NCBI GenBank assembly: GCA_031550095.1
Contig: JAVBOX010000043.1
Location: forward strand, 1 to 54,349
Reading direction: 5' to 3'
DNA: 54,349 bases
Origin: Avichristensenella sp031550095
GTDB taxonomy: Bacteria; Bacillota; Clostridia; Christensenellales; Aristaeellaceae
A program made the translations under genes and the position numbers. The notes under the pieces are model-generated. The model searched no databases, was not told where the DNA came from, and worked only from the letters and a program-made list of their open reading frames with translations. The first letter of the stretch is position 1. Each line of letters starts with the position of its first letter. Below are positions 9,651-17,381 of this stretch, in pieces.

Positions 9651-11366
9651 ATGGCTCAACCGCTGATACGGTTTGAAGATTACGGCTTTCAATACCGTGC
9701 CCAGGCAGAGCCAACGCTTATGGGCATCAATTTGACCATTCAAGCAGGGGAAAAAATTCTAATTGTCGGCCCTTCCGGCAGCGGGAAAAGCACGCTTGGA
9801 AGAGCCATCAATGGCCTGATTCCGTTCAACTATCGGGGACGGAGTTCAGGCCGCCTTTTCTTGGAAGGAAAAGAGACCAAGGACCTGAGCATCTTTGAGA
9901 TTTCCCAAAAGGTTGGCACGGTGCTTCAGGATCCCGATGGCCAGTTTGTGGGTTTAACGGCGGGAGAGGACATTGCCTTTGCGTTGGAAAATGAATGCGT
10001 AGATCAAAAGGAAATGATCAAGCGGGTGGCGGAAGCGGCGGGCCTTGTGGATATGGAAAACTTCCTGGATGCCGCTCCGCTGGATATTTCCGGCGGCCAA
10101 AAGCAGCGGGTCAGCATCGCTGGGGTTTTGGTGAACCATGTGAAAGTCCTGCTGTTCGATGAGCCGTTGGCAAACCTAGACCCAAAGGCGGGGAAGCATG
10201 CCATCGGCCTGATCGATCAACTGCTCCGGGATACGGGCGCCGTGGTGATCATCATCGAGCATCGCCTAGAGGATGTTCTTTACCGGACGGTGGATCGGGT
10301 GATCCTCATGGATGAGGGCAGAATCCTGGCGGACCTGCCTCCGGATGAGATGCTTTGCCAGGGGCTGCTGCAAAAATGCGGCATACGGGAGCCCTTGTAC
10401 GCATCAGCCCTTCGGTATGCGGGTGTTTCACTGGCCCCCTATCACCGACTTGGCCGAATGGATACCTTAACCCTCCGGAGTGAGGAGAAAGAGAAAATAG
10501 GCCGCTGGTATTCCTATCGAGGCACTGTGCCGGAACCAGCCCCAAAGGAACCGCTGCTTCAGGCAAAAGACCTGCATTTTTCATATCCAGATGGGAATGG
10601 GGAGGCGCTCAACGGCGTGAACTTTGCCATTGGGGCAGGGGAAATGACGGCTATCGTCGGGGAAAACGGCGCGGGGAAAAGCACGCTGGCGAAGTTGATT
10701 TGCGGCTTTGAGAGGCCGACGCGGGGGAGCATTCTCCTGCGCGGCGGCGACCTGGAAGGGGAGAGCATCGCGCGGCGAGCGGCCCATATCGGCTATGTGA
10801 TGCAGAACCCCAACCAGATGATCAGCAAAATCATGATTTTTGATGAGGTGGCTTTAGGCCTTCGAAGCCGCGGCCTGCCCGAAAGAGAAGTGGGGGACCG
10901 GGTGGAGGAAGCGCTGACGATCTCGGGGTTGCGCCCCTTTCGGAAATGGCCCATTTCCGCCTTGAGCTTTGGGCAAAAAAAGCGGGTCACCATCGCCTCG
11001 GTGCTGGTGATGAATCCGGAGATCATCATACTGGATGAACCCACGGCCGGACAGGACTTCCGCCATTACTCGGAGTTTATGGAGTTTCTGCGGGGCTTGA
11101 ATCAACAGGGCGTCACCGTGCTGATGATCACCCACGATATGCATCTGATGTTGGAATACGCCTTCAGGGCTCTTGTGTTTTGCAAAGGGCGGCTCTTGGC
11201 CGATATGAGTCCATCCAAGCTCCTGTGCGATGGTGCGCTGACGGACGCGGCAAGCCTGAAGGAGACGAGCCTGTTCTTTCTGGCTGGGTTGTGCGGCATA
11301 TCCGACGCGGCAAGCTTTGTGCAGCGGTTTATTGATTGCGACAGGGAGGCGCGGAACCATGTCTAA
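9651..11366 (+). CDS. ECF transporter fused double ATPase (YkoD-like)
   Basis: Two ABC ATPase domains lie in one 571-residue chain. Domain 1 has Walker A G-P-S-G-S-G-K-S-T at about residue 40, signature I-S-G-G-Q-K-Q-R and Walker B L-L-F-D-E-P. Domain 2 has Walker A G-E-N-G-A-G-K-S-T near residue 337, signature L-S-F-G-Q-K-K-R and Walker B I-I-L-D-E-P. This is the EcfA1-EcfA2 pair fused, as in YkoD. It hydrolyses ATP at the cytoplasmic face to drive toppling of the S subunit through the T subunit. The stop overlaps the start of the T-subunit gene, so translation is probably coupled. Confidence 0.92.
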   Translation: MAQPLIRFEDYGFQYRAQAEPTLMGINLTIQAGEKILIVGPSGSGKSTLGRAINGLIPFNYRGRSSGRLFLEGKETKDLSIFEISQKVGTVLQDPDGQFVGLTAGEDIAFALENECVDQKEMIKRVAEAAGLVDMENFLDAAPLDISGGQKQRVSIAGVLVNHVKVLLFDEPLANLDPKAGKHAIGLIDQLLRDTGAVVIIIEHRLEDVLYRTVDRVILMDEGRILADLPPDEMLCQGLLQKCGIREPLYASALRYAGVSLAPYHRLGRMDTLTLRSEEKEKIGRWYSYRGTVPEPAPKEPLLQAKDLHFSYPDGNGEALNGVNFAIGAGEMTAIVGENGAGKSTLAKLICGFERPTRGSILLRGGDLEGESIARRAAHIGYVMQNPNQMISKIMIFDEVALGLRSRGLPEREVGDRVEEALTISGLRPFRKWPISALSFGQKKRVTIASVLVMNPEIIILDEPTAGQDFRHYSEFMEFLRGLNQQGVTVLMITHDMHLMLEYAFRALVFCKGRLLADMSPSKLLCDGALTDAASLKETSLFFLAGLCGISDAASFVQRFIDCDREARNHV

Positions 11367-12192
11367 CGTAGCCGGCCTTGGCTATATTCGGCGGGATTCG
11401 CCCATTCACCGCCTCACAGGCGCATCAAAGCTCTTGATGGTGGCGCTCGTGAGCGTAGCCGCTATGATCACCTATGACACCCGCTTTCTGTTGGCGGTGA
11501 TTGTTTGCTCCTTCACGCTTTTTGCCCTGTCCCGTATCCGTCTGAAGGAGCTCTGGGTGATCCTGACGCTGATTGGCGCCTTTATGGTGCTAAATAATGT
11601 TTTCATCTTTTTGTTCTCCCCTGAAGAAGGGGTGAGGATTTACGGCACGCGAACCGAATGGTTTAGGCTCTCCAGCCATTACCGCGTTACCCGGGAACAG
11701 CTTTTCTACCAACTGAATGTGACGATTAAATATTTCTCCATCATGCCCCTAGCGCTGATTTTCTTTGTTACCACCGAACCCAGCGAATTCGCGTCCTCAC
11801 TGAATCGCGTCGGGGTGGGATACCGGGTCGCTTACGCGGTTGCCTTGGCCTTACGCTACATTCCAAGCATACGCCGTGAGTTCCATGAAATCAGCCAGGC
11901 GCAGCAAGCCCGAGGCATCGATCTTTCCCGAAAGGCGAAGCTCTCCGCCCGCATCAGGGGCGCTACCGCCATCCTGTTCCCGCTGGTATTTACAAGCCTG
12001 GATCGGATTGAGACGATCTCCAATGCCATGGAGCTCAGGAGCTTTGGGAAGAACAAGAAGCGGACCTGGTACCGGGAAAGGGCATTTCGAAGGGTGGATT
12101 TTGTCCTGGTAGGAATCAGCGCCGCGCTGATTGCCGTGGCGATTCTGATGAATATCGCCAACAAAGGGCGCTTTTTTAACCCGTTTCAGTGA
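11359..12192 (+). CDS. ECF transporter transmembrane (T) subunit, YkoC-like
   Basis: The 277-residue CbiQ/EcfT family membrane protein starts at ATG 11359, which overlaps the ATPase stop and has GGGAGG upstream. Hydrophobic segments occupy the first ~110 residues and the C-terminus. The cytoplasmic coupling region contains the conserved A-x-A-L-R-Y-I-P and A-R-G-I-D motifs (A-Q-Q-A-R-G-I-D) that contact the ATPases. It completes the S-A-T set of a dedicated (group I) ECF transporter; all three genes are adjacent and in one operon. Confidence 0.88.
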   Translation: MSNVAGLGYIRRDSPIHRLTGASKLLMVALVSVAAMITYDTRFLLAVIVCSFTLFALSRIRLKELWVILTLIGAFMVLNNVFIFLFSPEEGVRIYGTRTEWFRLSSHYRVTREQLFYQLNVTIKYFSIMPLALIFFVTTEPSEFASSLNRVGVGYRVAYAVALALRYIPSIRREFHEISQAQQARGIDLSRKAKLSARIRGATAILFPLVFTSLDRIETISNAMELRSFGKNKKRTWYRERAFRRVDFVLVGISAALIAVAILMNIANKGRFFNPFQ

Positions 12193-12199
12193 GGCGGGC

Positions 12200-12418
12200 G
12201 TGGAGCGAGTGATGAAAATTTCTTTCTTGCACCGAGCGACCATGGCCGTGGCTCATCCCATGCTCATCGTGATTTACCACGTGCTGCGCGATGGAGTTGC
12301 TTTTGTTAACCTCTGTTCCGATTTCTATACAAAATTTAATCGCGGGAAGAAGATTGCAGCTGACCTCAAAAACTACAGACCCCTGGCTGACTGCCAACCG
12401 CCTTGGCTCAGGCGTTAG
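12200..12418 (+). pseudogene. C-terminal remnant of an IS110-family transposase
   Basis: The 72-codon frame carries a run resembling the C-terminal end of IS110/IS116-type DEDD transposases: R-A-T-M-A-V-A-H-P-M-L followed by I-V-I-Y-H-V-L-R-D-G and then S-D-F-Y-T-K-F-N, matching the family pattern in which R-A-x-x-A-x-A-H-x-x-L and Y-H-x-L precede G-x-D-Y/F-Y. The DEDD catalytic part and any left end are absent, and the following 80 bases hold nothing recognisable. It is therefore a dead insertion trace between the ECF operon and rpsU. Confidence 0.6.
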
Positions 12419-12507
12419 TATCATATATTCCAACCCGCCCGACGATGGGCTCTTGATAAGCTGCCATAATAAATTGAATGCATTTTCTCACCGCTGAAAT
12501 CTTAAGA

Positions 12508-12545
12508 GGGCTGCCCTGCCAGCTTTTTCGCTAACAAGACAGCCC
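12508..12545 (-). terminator. Hairpin downstream of rpsU
   Basis: Sixteen-base arms 12508-12523 and 12530-12545 pair completely if G-T pairs are allowed, with a six-base loop. On the minus strand it follows the rpsU stop by about 20 bases, as a terminator would, but the T tract is weak. An almost identical hairpin lies at 49264-49303 in the other orientation. Confidence 0.6.
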
Positions 12546-12565
12546 ATTCCAGTTGTCCTATCCGA

Positions 12566-12739
12566 TCAATACTTGCGCTTCCGAGCGGCCTCCGCCTTCT
12601 TTTTGCGTTTCACGCTGGGTTTTTCGTAGTGCTCCCGTTTCCTTACTTCAGCAAGAACACCAGCGCGAGCGCACTGGCGCTTAAATCTTCTCAGAGCGCT
12701 TTCCAGGGATTCGTTTTCCCTTATTCGGACCTCAGACAC
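12566..12739 (-). CDS. rpsU: 30S ribosomal protein S21
   Basis: A 57-residue basic protein matching bacterial S21 throughout: V-R-I-R-E-N-E-S-L-E-S-A-L-R-R-F-K-R, a central G-V-L-A-E-V-R-K-R-E-H-Y-E-K-P and a Lys/Arg-rich tail. S21 binds the small subunit platform near the anti-Shine-Dalgarno sequence. The start is GTG at 12739. The nearby ATG is out of frame and meets a stop after four codons, and GGAGGGGAGGG lies just upstream. It follows the HIT gene on the same strand but has its own strong promoter. Confidence 0.95.
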   Translation of the reverse strand: MSEVRIRENESLESALRRFKRQCARAGVLAEVRKREHYEKPSVKRKKKAEAARKRKY

Positions 12740-12793
12740 TGATCATCCCTCCCCTCCGCTCATTTAACGTCCATTCATTACGACGTGCGAGTT

Positions 12794-12822
12794 ATTATAA
12801 CGCGTTTACAGATGTGCGTCAA
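12794..12822 (-). promoter_or_regulatory. Promoter of rpsU
   Basis: On the minus strand TTGACG (12822-12817), a 17-base spacer and TATAAT (12799-12794) form a near-perfect housekeeping promoter between the HIT gene and rpsU, about 50 bases upstream of the S21 start. Confidence 0.85.
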
Positions 12823-12860
12823 CCTATTTTTTTGTTAATTTCCACCTAGTTCACAATTGT

Positions 12861-13205
12861 TCATGCTAGTTCGCCTGACATTTTTTTACCGCCCAAAAGG
12901 TGAATATGCAAATGATTCACCGATTGACACGCATCCTCTCCGGTATTGGAAACAATCCTGAAACCGGTTGTATCCAAGCCAAACTCGCAGGCGATATCCG
13001 CCGCCTTGCGCAGCAGCCTGGCCAGCAGTTCATCCTCCATCGTCCGGGCGTCTGTTAAATTGTCCGCATGCCGCTTTGGAATGATCAGCACATGAACCGG
13101 CGCTTGGGGAGATAGATCATGAAAAGCCATGATATGGTCATCCTCATACACCTTCTTCGCGGGAATTTGGCCGTTCGCGATTTTGCAGAAGATGCATTCA
13201 TCCAA
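12861..13205 (-). CDS. HIT family protein (HinT-like nucleotide hydrolase)
   Basis: The 114-residue histidine-triad protein has an N-terminal C-I-F-C-K-I start, a G-Q-I-P-A motif and the catalytic H-L-H-I-H-L triad near the C-terminus. HinT-type enzymes hydrolyse purine nucleoside phosphoramidates and adenylates in the cytosol. The frame extends 92 codons upstream, but family length and the AAGAGGTG site before TTG 13205 fix the start there; the upstream part is AT-rich and unlike protein. It lies upstream of rpsU on the same strand, a pairing seen in many Firmicutes. Confidence 0.9.
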   Translation of the reverse strand: MDECIFCKIANGQIPAKKVYEDDHIMAFHDLSPQAPVHVLIIPKRHADNLTDARTMEDELLARLLRKAADIACEFGLDTTGFRIVSNTGEDACQSVNHLHIHLLGGKKMSGELA

Positions 13206-13573
13206 ATTCTGTTCACCTCTTTTCGTGGCAATCGCTGCCAACCATACAACGTCGCAGCCATGGTTTTTCGTCCAAGCTACAATCAGTTGTGATCCTGTTT
13301 TGAGAAAGGCACAAAATGGTAAAAAATAGCGGTCAATATGTTTAAAAAAAGTTTTGAACTTTGAATGGGTAAACGAATTTGCAAACCCATAGGCTTGCCA
13401 ATATCTTTTCAGAAGGACTTGGTAATGTTTTGTAGAAGTATTTATAGCTTTTGCTTTTTGGGGAATTGATAGAATTTCCATAAAAGAATAAAGGGAATAT
13501 TACGAAGAATTGAAGAAAAATGGATTCTCTAGCGTTATATAGGAAAACTGTGAAGCTTTGGAGGTTGCAATTG
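13206..13573. other. AT-rich intergenic region
   Basis: This stretch between the divergent HIT and finger-protein genes is much richer in A and T than the flanks and contains no frame with protein-like composition. It should hold the promoters of both genes, but I could not pick out a convincing -35/-10 pair. Its composition differs enough from its neighbours to suggest imported or relaxed DNA. Confidence 0.5.
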
Positions 13574-14827
13574 ATGCATATAAAGTACAAATGGGCAGCA
13601 TTGCTCATGCTCCTGCCGGTCTGTTTGGCAATTGGCCATCCAGACGCTTTGTGCGTCGGCATGCCTGAAACGGATCCGGATCTATTTGCCGCCTGCCTTG
13701 AGATTGTGGGGTACTCAGTTCCGGAGGGGTATGCTCTGGAAGGCTTTTCTCGCGCTGATTTCAACGGCGATGGTGCAACGGATATGATTTCTACGCTGTA
13801 CCAAATGAGCGGAACGGGCCGATTGCTGCTGTTGATCATGAGTGGATCGTCAGGCTATCTCGCAACGGAGAACAGCGTCGCCCTTCCTGAATCAAGCAAC
13901 GGCGCGGACGACTTTCTTGGCCTGGAGGCGGGGGAAAACTTTATATCTCTCTATACCAGCGGAAGCGATGGGAAGCGCCAGGAATACCGTTTTACGCGGG
14001 ACGGCGAGCAATTCCGGTTAAACACCATGACCTCGCTGACCTGGGATGACCAAACCGGAGACGCGATTCAGGAAAGGTTCGACTTTTTTGCCGGAGATTA
14101 CTCAATGACTTTTGGCAAAGTTTCATCCAACGCGTATTTGCCCACCGGCGAGAGCGTTAGCCACAAGTTCGCTGGATATAGTTTTAGCCCGGAACTGAAA
14201 GAATTCGATATTAGACAAACGCCCAAGACATGGGACGGTTTGGAGCCGATCGTGGGGGGAAGCCAGGATGAGGAAATGGCGGAAAGCGCTGCGACCCCTA
14301 TAAGCGCCAGTGCGACCCTTGTGCCAATGGTCTATTGCGGCGCGTGCGGCAATTGGTATGTTGAGGGGGAAGCTTTCCGCAATCATGTTTGCACGGCCGC
14401 TGATGAGACAGCCGCGTTGAAATGCAAGAGCTGCGGCTTGGGTTTCGCCACACTTGAGGCGCTTGCGGGGCATGTCTGTTCTGCGTCCAAGGCGCCCGCT
14501 ACGGTTCAATGCAAGGTTTGCGGTCTATGGTATTTAGAAGGGGCTGAATTCAGGAACCATATTTGTGTATCCTATCCCGCCACGAATCTTGTGTTCTGCG
14601 ATGTGTGCGGAGGGAGGTTTGAGGAAGGGGAGGCCTTCCGCACCCATGTCTGTAAGCCCTTGGGTACCTCGGAAATACCGCCGACAAAACCCGGCTCAAC
14701 GGCGAGCCCGCCCCCGCCGCAAACTGCCCATCCGACCCCTAGCCATGGCGGCCCTTTGGCCGGTCCGGCGGGGATCACCGGGCCAGCAGCGCCCGCCTCC
14801 GATGCGCCTGAGCCTAATAGCCCATAA
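13574..14827 (+). CDS. Secreted protein with four tandem C-x2-C-x12-H-x-C fingers
   Basis: The start is placed at ATG 13574, nine bases after GGAGG, giving 417 residues with an N-terminal signal sequence (basic M-H-I-K-Y-K, then a hydrophobic stretch to about residue 20). Residues ~60-75 contain D-F-N-G-D-G-A-T-D, an FG-GAP or calcium-loop type motif, followed by a beta-rich domain to about 235. Then four motifs C-x2-C-x12-H-x-C start at residues 255, 284, 313 and 342, exactly 29 apart. The last ~55 residues are Pro/Ala/Ser-rich. The spacing suggests metal-binding fingers, unusual outside the cytoplasm. Function unknown; not matched to a family I can name. A terminator follows. Confidence 0.8.
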   Translation: MHIKYKWAALLMLLPVCLAIGHPDALCVGMPETDPDLFAACLEIVGYSVPEGYALEGFSRADFNGDGATDMISTLYQMSGTGRLLLLIMSGSSGYLATENSVALPESSNGADDFLGLEAGENFISLYTSGSDGKRQEYRFTRDGEQFRLNTMTSLTWDDQTGDAIQERFDFFAGDYSMTFGKVSSNAYLPTGESVSHKFAGYSFSPELKEFDIRQTPKTWDGLEPIVGGSQDEEMAESAATPISASATLVPMVYCGACGNWYVEGEAFRNHVCTAADETAALKCKSCGLGFATLEALAGHVCSASKAPATVQCKVCGLWYLEGAEFRNHICVSYPATNLVFCDVCGGRFEEGEAFRTHVCKPLGTSEIPPTKPGSTASPPPPQTAHPTPSHGGPLAGPAGITGPAAPASDAPEPNSP

Positions 14828-14839
14828 TTGTAAAAAGAT

Positions 14840-14881
14840 AACCTGCTTCGGGCCGAAACGTGTCACAAGCAGGTTTTTCTT
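14840..14881 (+). terminator. Intrinsic terminator after the finger protein gene
   Basis: A nine-base stem, 14840-14848 with 14867-14875, is followed by TTTTCTTT starting 12 bases after the stop codon. Confidence 0.85.
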
Positions 14882-14943
14882 TATAGCCGTATGTCAAAAG
14901 CCTCAGGTGGCGGAGGGGCGTCCCTTTCTCCGGCTTTCCGCCG

Positions 14944-16329
14944 TTAGCCCTCCCTTTGGATCTGCTCGTTGAGCTCATTGATGTTACCGCATCCCATGGT
15001 CAGCACAACATCGCCGGGCTGCCAATGCGCCCGCAGATATGCTTCCGTATCGCCAAATGTTGGTGTCCAATGGACGCTTTGCCCTGTCTTTTCAATGGCT
15101 TCCAGAAGCATTCCCGTGTGAATGTCGCCAGGGTCCTTTTCCCTTGCGGCGTAGATGTCGGTGATGAGGATTTCATCGGCGTCTTCGCAGCAATGAATGT
15201 ACTGTGAAAACAGCCGCTTGACTCGGGAATAAGTATGGGGCTGCATGACGGCCCATAGGCGGTTATGAGGCTGCATTTTGATGACGGATAGGGCGCCTTT
15301 CATTTCCGTCGGGTTGTGTCCATAATCGTGATACAGGCGCACCCCGCGAACTGTGCCCGTGTATTCCAGCCGCCGGTGAACGCCCTGAAAGGAGGATAAG
15401 GAAGCCGCCGCTGCCGTGGGATCAACGCCCAGCGTCTGGGCGGCGGTCAAGGCGGCCAAAGCGTTGATGGCGTTGAAACTCCCCCCAACTTCCAGGGAAA
15501 TATGGGCAACCGCCCGACCACCCATGGAAACATCAAACTGGGCGCATCCTCGGTCGTCGTATGTCAACTGGAGGGGGTGAACCTTGTTTTTAGGGCCTAG
15601 GCCAAAGGTGATGCAGGCGCAGGAGACCCCTTGCATCAGGGCCTGTATCCGGGGATCATCCCCATTGCCGAGGAAGAAACCGGTATCGGGCACCTTACCG
15701 ATAAATTGGCCAAAGGCCTGCGCGATATGGTTGATGTCCCGGTAATAGTCCAAATGATCCTCCTCTATGTTGAGCACGACGGCGATTGTTGGCCGCATTT
15801 CAAGAAAGCTCTCGTTGAATTCACAGGCTTCGGCGATAAAAACGCCTTTTCCGCCGATCCTTGTGCCGCCGCCGATTTTGTCAAAGCTTCCGCCCAGGTG
15901 CACCGTGGGGTTTTTGCCCGTGTCGATAAGGATTTGGGCCAGCATGGCGGTGGTGGTGGTCTTGCCGTGGGTGCCGGCCACGCCGACAGCTTGTGGGTAT
16001 CCCTCCATGAGCTGTCCCAGCAAGGTGGATCGCTCCATCTCTGGAATGCCCAGCCCGCGGGCTTCCAGCCGCTCCGGGTTGTCTTCCGCGATGGCGGCAG
16101 AGAAAATCACAAGGTCAGCGCCCTGAACATTTTCAGCACGATGACCGATGGCGACGGGAATACCGCTTTCTCGGACTTTTTTTGCCAGATACGAGTCATA
16201 GTTATCCGACCCCGTGACCCCACAACCCAGCTGGCATAACAGGCCCGCCAGTCCGGACATGGAGCTTCCCCCGATGCCGATCATATGAACCCGCTTGCCC
16301 CAAAACGCCTCTATCCTTTGATGCGACAA
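14944..16329 (-). CDS. murC: UDP-N-acetylmuramate--L-alanine ligase
   Basis: MurC adds L-alanine to UDP-MurNAc, the first amino acid of the peptidoglycan stem peptide, in the cytosol. The 461-residue chain has the N-terminal G-I-G-G-S-S-M-S-G-L-A nucleotide-binding loop, the ATP loop G-T-H-G-K-T-T-T, the E-A-C-E-F-N-x-S-F metal motif, N-I-E-x-D-H-L-D and the C-terminal H-D-Y-G-H-N-P-T-E. The longer frame begins 18 codons earlier, but TTG 16329 has GGAGG seven bases upstream and fits family length. Single gene with its own promoter, divergent from purR. Confidence 0.95.
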   Translation of the reverse strand: MSHQRIEAFWGKRVHMIGIGGSSMSGLAGLLCQLGCGVTGSDNYDSYLAKKVRESGIPVAIGHRAENVQGADLVIFSAAIAEDNPERLEARGLGIPEMERSTLLGQLMEGYPQAVGVAGTHGKTTTTAMLAQILIDTGKNPTVHLGGSFDKIGGGTRIGGKGVFIAEACEFNESFLEMRPTIAVVLNIEEDHLDYYRDINHIAQAFGQFIGKVPDTGFFLGNGDDPRIQALMQGVSCACITFGLGPKNKVHPLQLTYDDRGCAQFDVSMGGRAVAHISLEVGGSFNAINALAALTAAQTLGVDPTAAAASLSSFQGVHRRLEYTGTVRGVRLYHDYGHNPTEMKGALSVIKMQPHNRLWAVMQPHTYSRVKRLFSQYIHCCEDADEILITDIYAAREKDPGDIHTGMLLEAIEKTGQSVHWTPTFGDTEAYLRAHWQPGDVVLTMGCGNINELNEQIQREG

Positions 16330-16360
16330 AAGAACGCCTCCAATTTTCAATTCAATGCTT

Positions 16361-16390
16361 ATTATACGCCAACCATGTCCCATCCATCAA
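16361..16390 (-). promoter_or_regulatory. Promoter of murC
   Basis: Minus strand TTGATG (16390-16385), an 18-base spacer and TATAAT (16366-16361), about 30 bases before the murC start. Confidence 0.7.
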
Positions 16391-16451
16391 CCTTCTTGAA
16401 TGGAAAGGGGAGAAAAGTTACACGCTCTTGACTTTAAAGCAAAAAAATGGC

Positions 16452-16480
16452 TGGAAAAACTCGTTTCTCTCGTATATAAT
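16452..16480 (+). promoter_or_regulatory. Possible promoter of purR
   Basis: A consensus TATAAT lies at 16475-16480, 40 bases upstream of the start codon. The -35 at 17 bases spacing (TGGAAA, 16452-16457) matches only four of six positions, so the promoter is plausible but weak or activator-dependent. Confidence 0.5.
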
Positions 16481-16520
16481 AGGTTAATTGCTTATCAAGC
16501 TTGCTGGAGGAGGAGGCCAT

Positions 16521-17339
16521 ATGGAACCTGTGCGCCGCGGCGAACGGTTGGCTGCGATTACACGGATGCTGGTGGATGAACCCAATAGAGTTTTTCCACT
16601 GGCTGACTTTTGCGACGCATTTGGGTCTGCGAAATCGACGATCAGCGAGGATCTCGACCTGATCCGAGTCGCCATGAATCGCTTCTCTTTAGGCAGCCTC
16701 GAGACGATTTCCGGCGCGTCCGGCGGCGCCCGTTACCGCCCTATGGTGGATCACGCGGAAGGGTTTACCCGGGTGAAAGCCCTTTGCGACCGGCTGGGGG
16801 AGGCGGGGCGGGTGCTTCCGGGTGATTTGCTTTTTCTGGCGGATATCATCGCGGATCCCACGGTGATCGGCCCCATGGGCAATATTCTCGCCTCTGAGTT
16901 CGCGAGCGAGTTTCCGGACTTTGTCCTTACCATGGAAACCCAGGGGATTCCGCTGGCTATGATGACTGCCAACGCCCTCCATGTGCCTGTGGTGATCGCC
17001 CGGCGCAACGGCAAAGCCTATGAAGGCCCTGCCGTGCATATTAACTATCTGGCCGGAGCCACGTTTAAGACCATGTCCCTGGCCCGCCGCTTGGTGAAGC
17101 CGGGGCAGCGCGCACTGCTGGTGGACGATGTGCTGCGCAGCGGGGGCACAGCTTCCGGCATGATGGATTTGATGAAGGAATTTTCAGCTACCGTCGTGGG
17201 TACGGCCGTATTGCTGGGCACGGAAGAGGCCTGCGGCCGCTTTGAGGGCGTAAAACCATTGATGGTTTTGGAAATGGCCAACGCGATTACGGGCTTCGCC
17301 CAACTCCGGCCAGGAGATTGGTTGAAAACGTCAAAATAG
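16521..17339 (+). CDS. purR: Purine operon repressor PurR
   Basis: The 272-residue protein has the Gram-positive PurR layout: an N-terminal winged helix (R-R-G-E-R-L-A-A-I-T start, S-K-S-T-I-S-E-D recognition region) and a phosphoribosyltransferase-like domain with the PRPP loop L-L-V-D-D-V-L-R-S-G-G-T-A-S-G. In Bacillus PurR represses purine biosynthesis genes until PRPP releases it. ATG 16521 follows GGAGGAGGAGG. In Bacillus purR is followed by yabJ, spoVG, glmU, prs; here glmU follows directly. Confidence 0.93.
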   Translation: MEPVRRGERLAAITRMLVDEPNRVFPLADFCDAFGSAKSTISEDLDLIRVAMNRFSLGSLETISGASGGARYRPMVDHAEGFTRVKALCDRLGEAGRVLPGDLLFLADIIADPTVIGPMGNILASEFASEFPDFVLTMETQGIPLAMMTANALHVPVVIARRNGKAYEGPAVHINYLAGATFKTMSLARRLVKPGQRALLVDDVLRSGGTASGMMDLMKEFSATVVGTAVLLGTEEACGRFEGVKPLMVLEMANAITGFAQLRPGDWLKTSK

Positions 17340-17381
17340 ACTATACTATTTGGAAGCGTTCTGCGCTAAAAGGAGGGCACG

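Noticed and set aside
13206..13481. 92-residue N-terminal extension of the HIT protein
   Set aside because: The family begins at C-I-F-C; the upstream frame lies in AT-rich intergenic sequence, and TTG 13205 has its own ribosome site.
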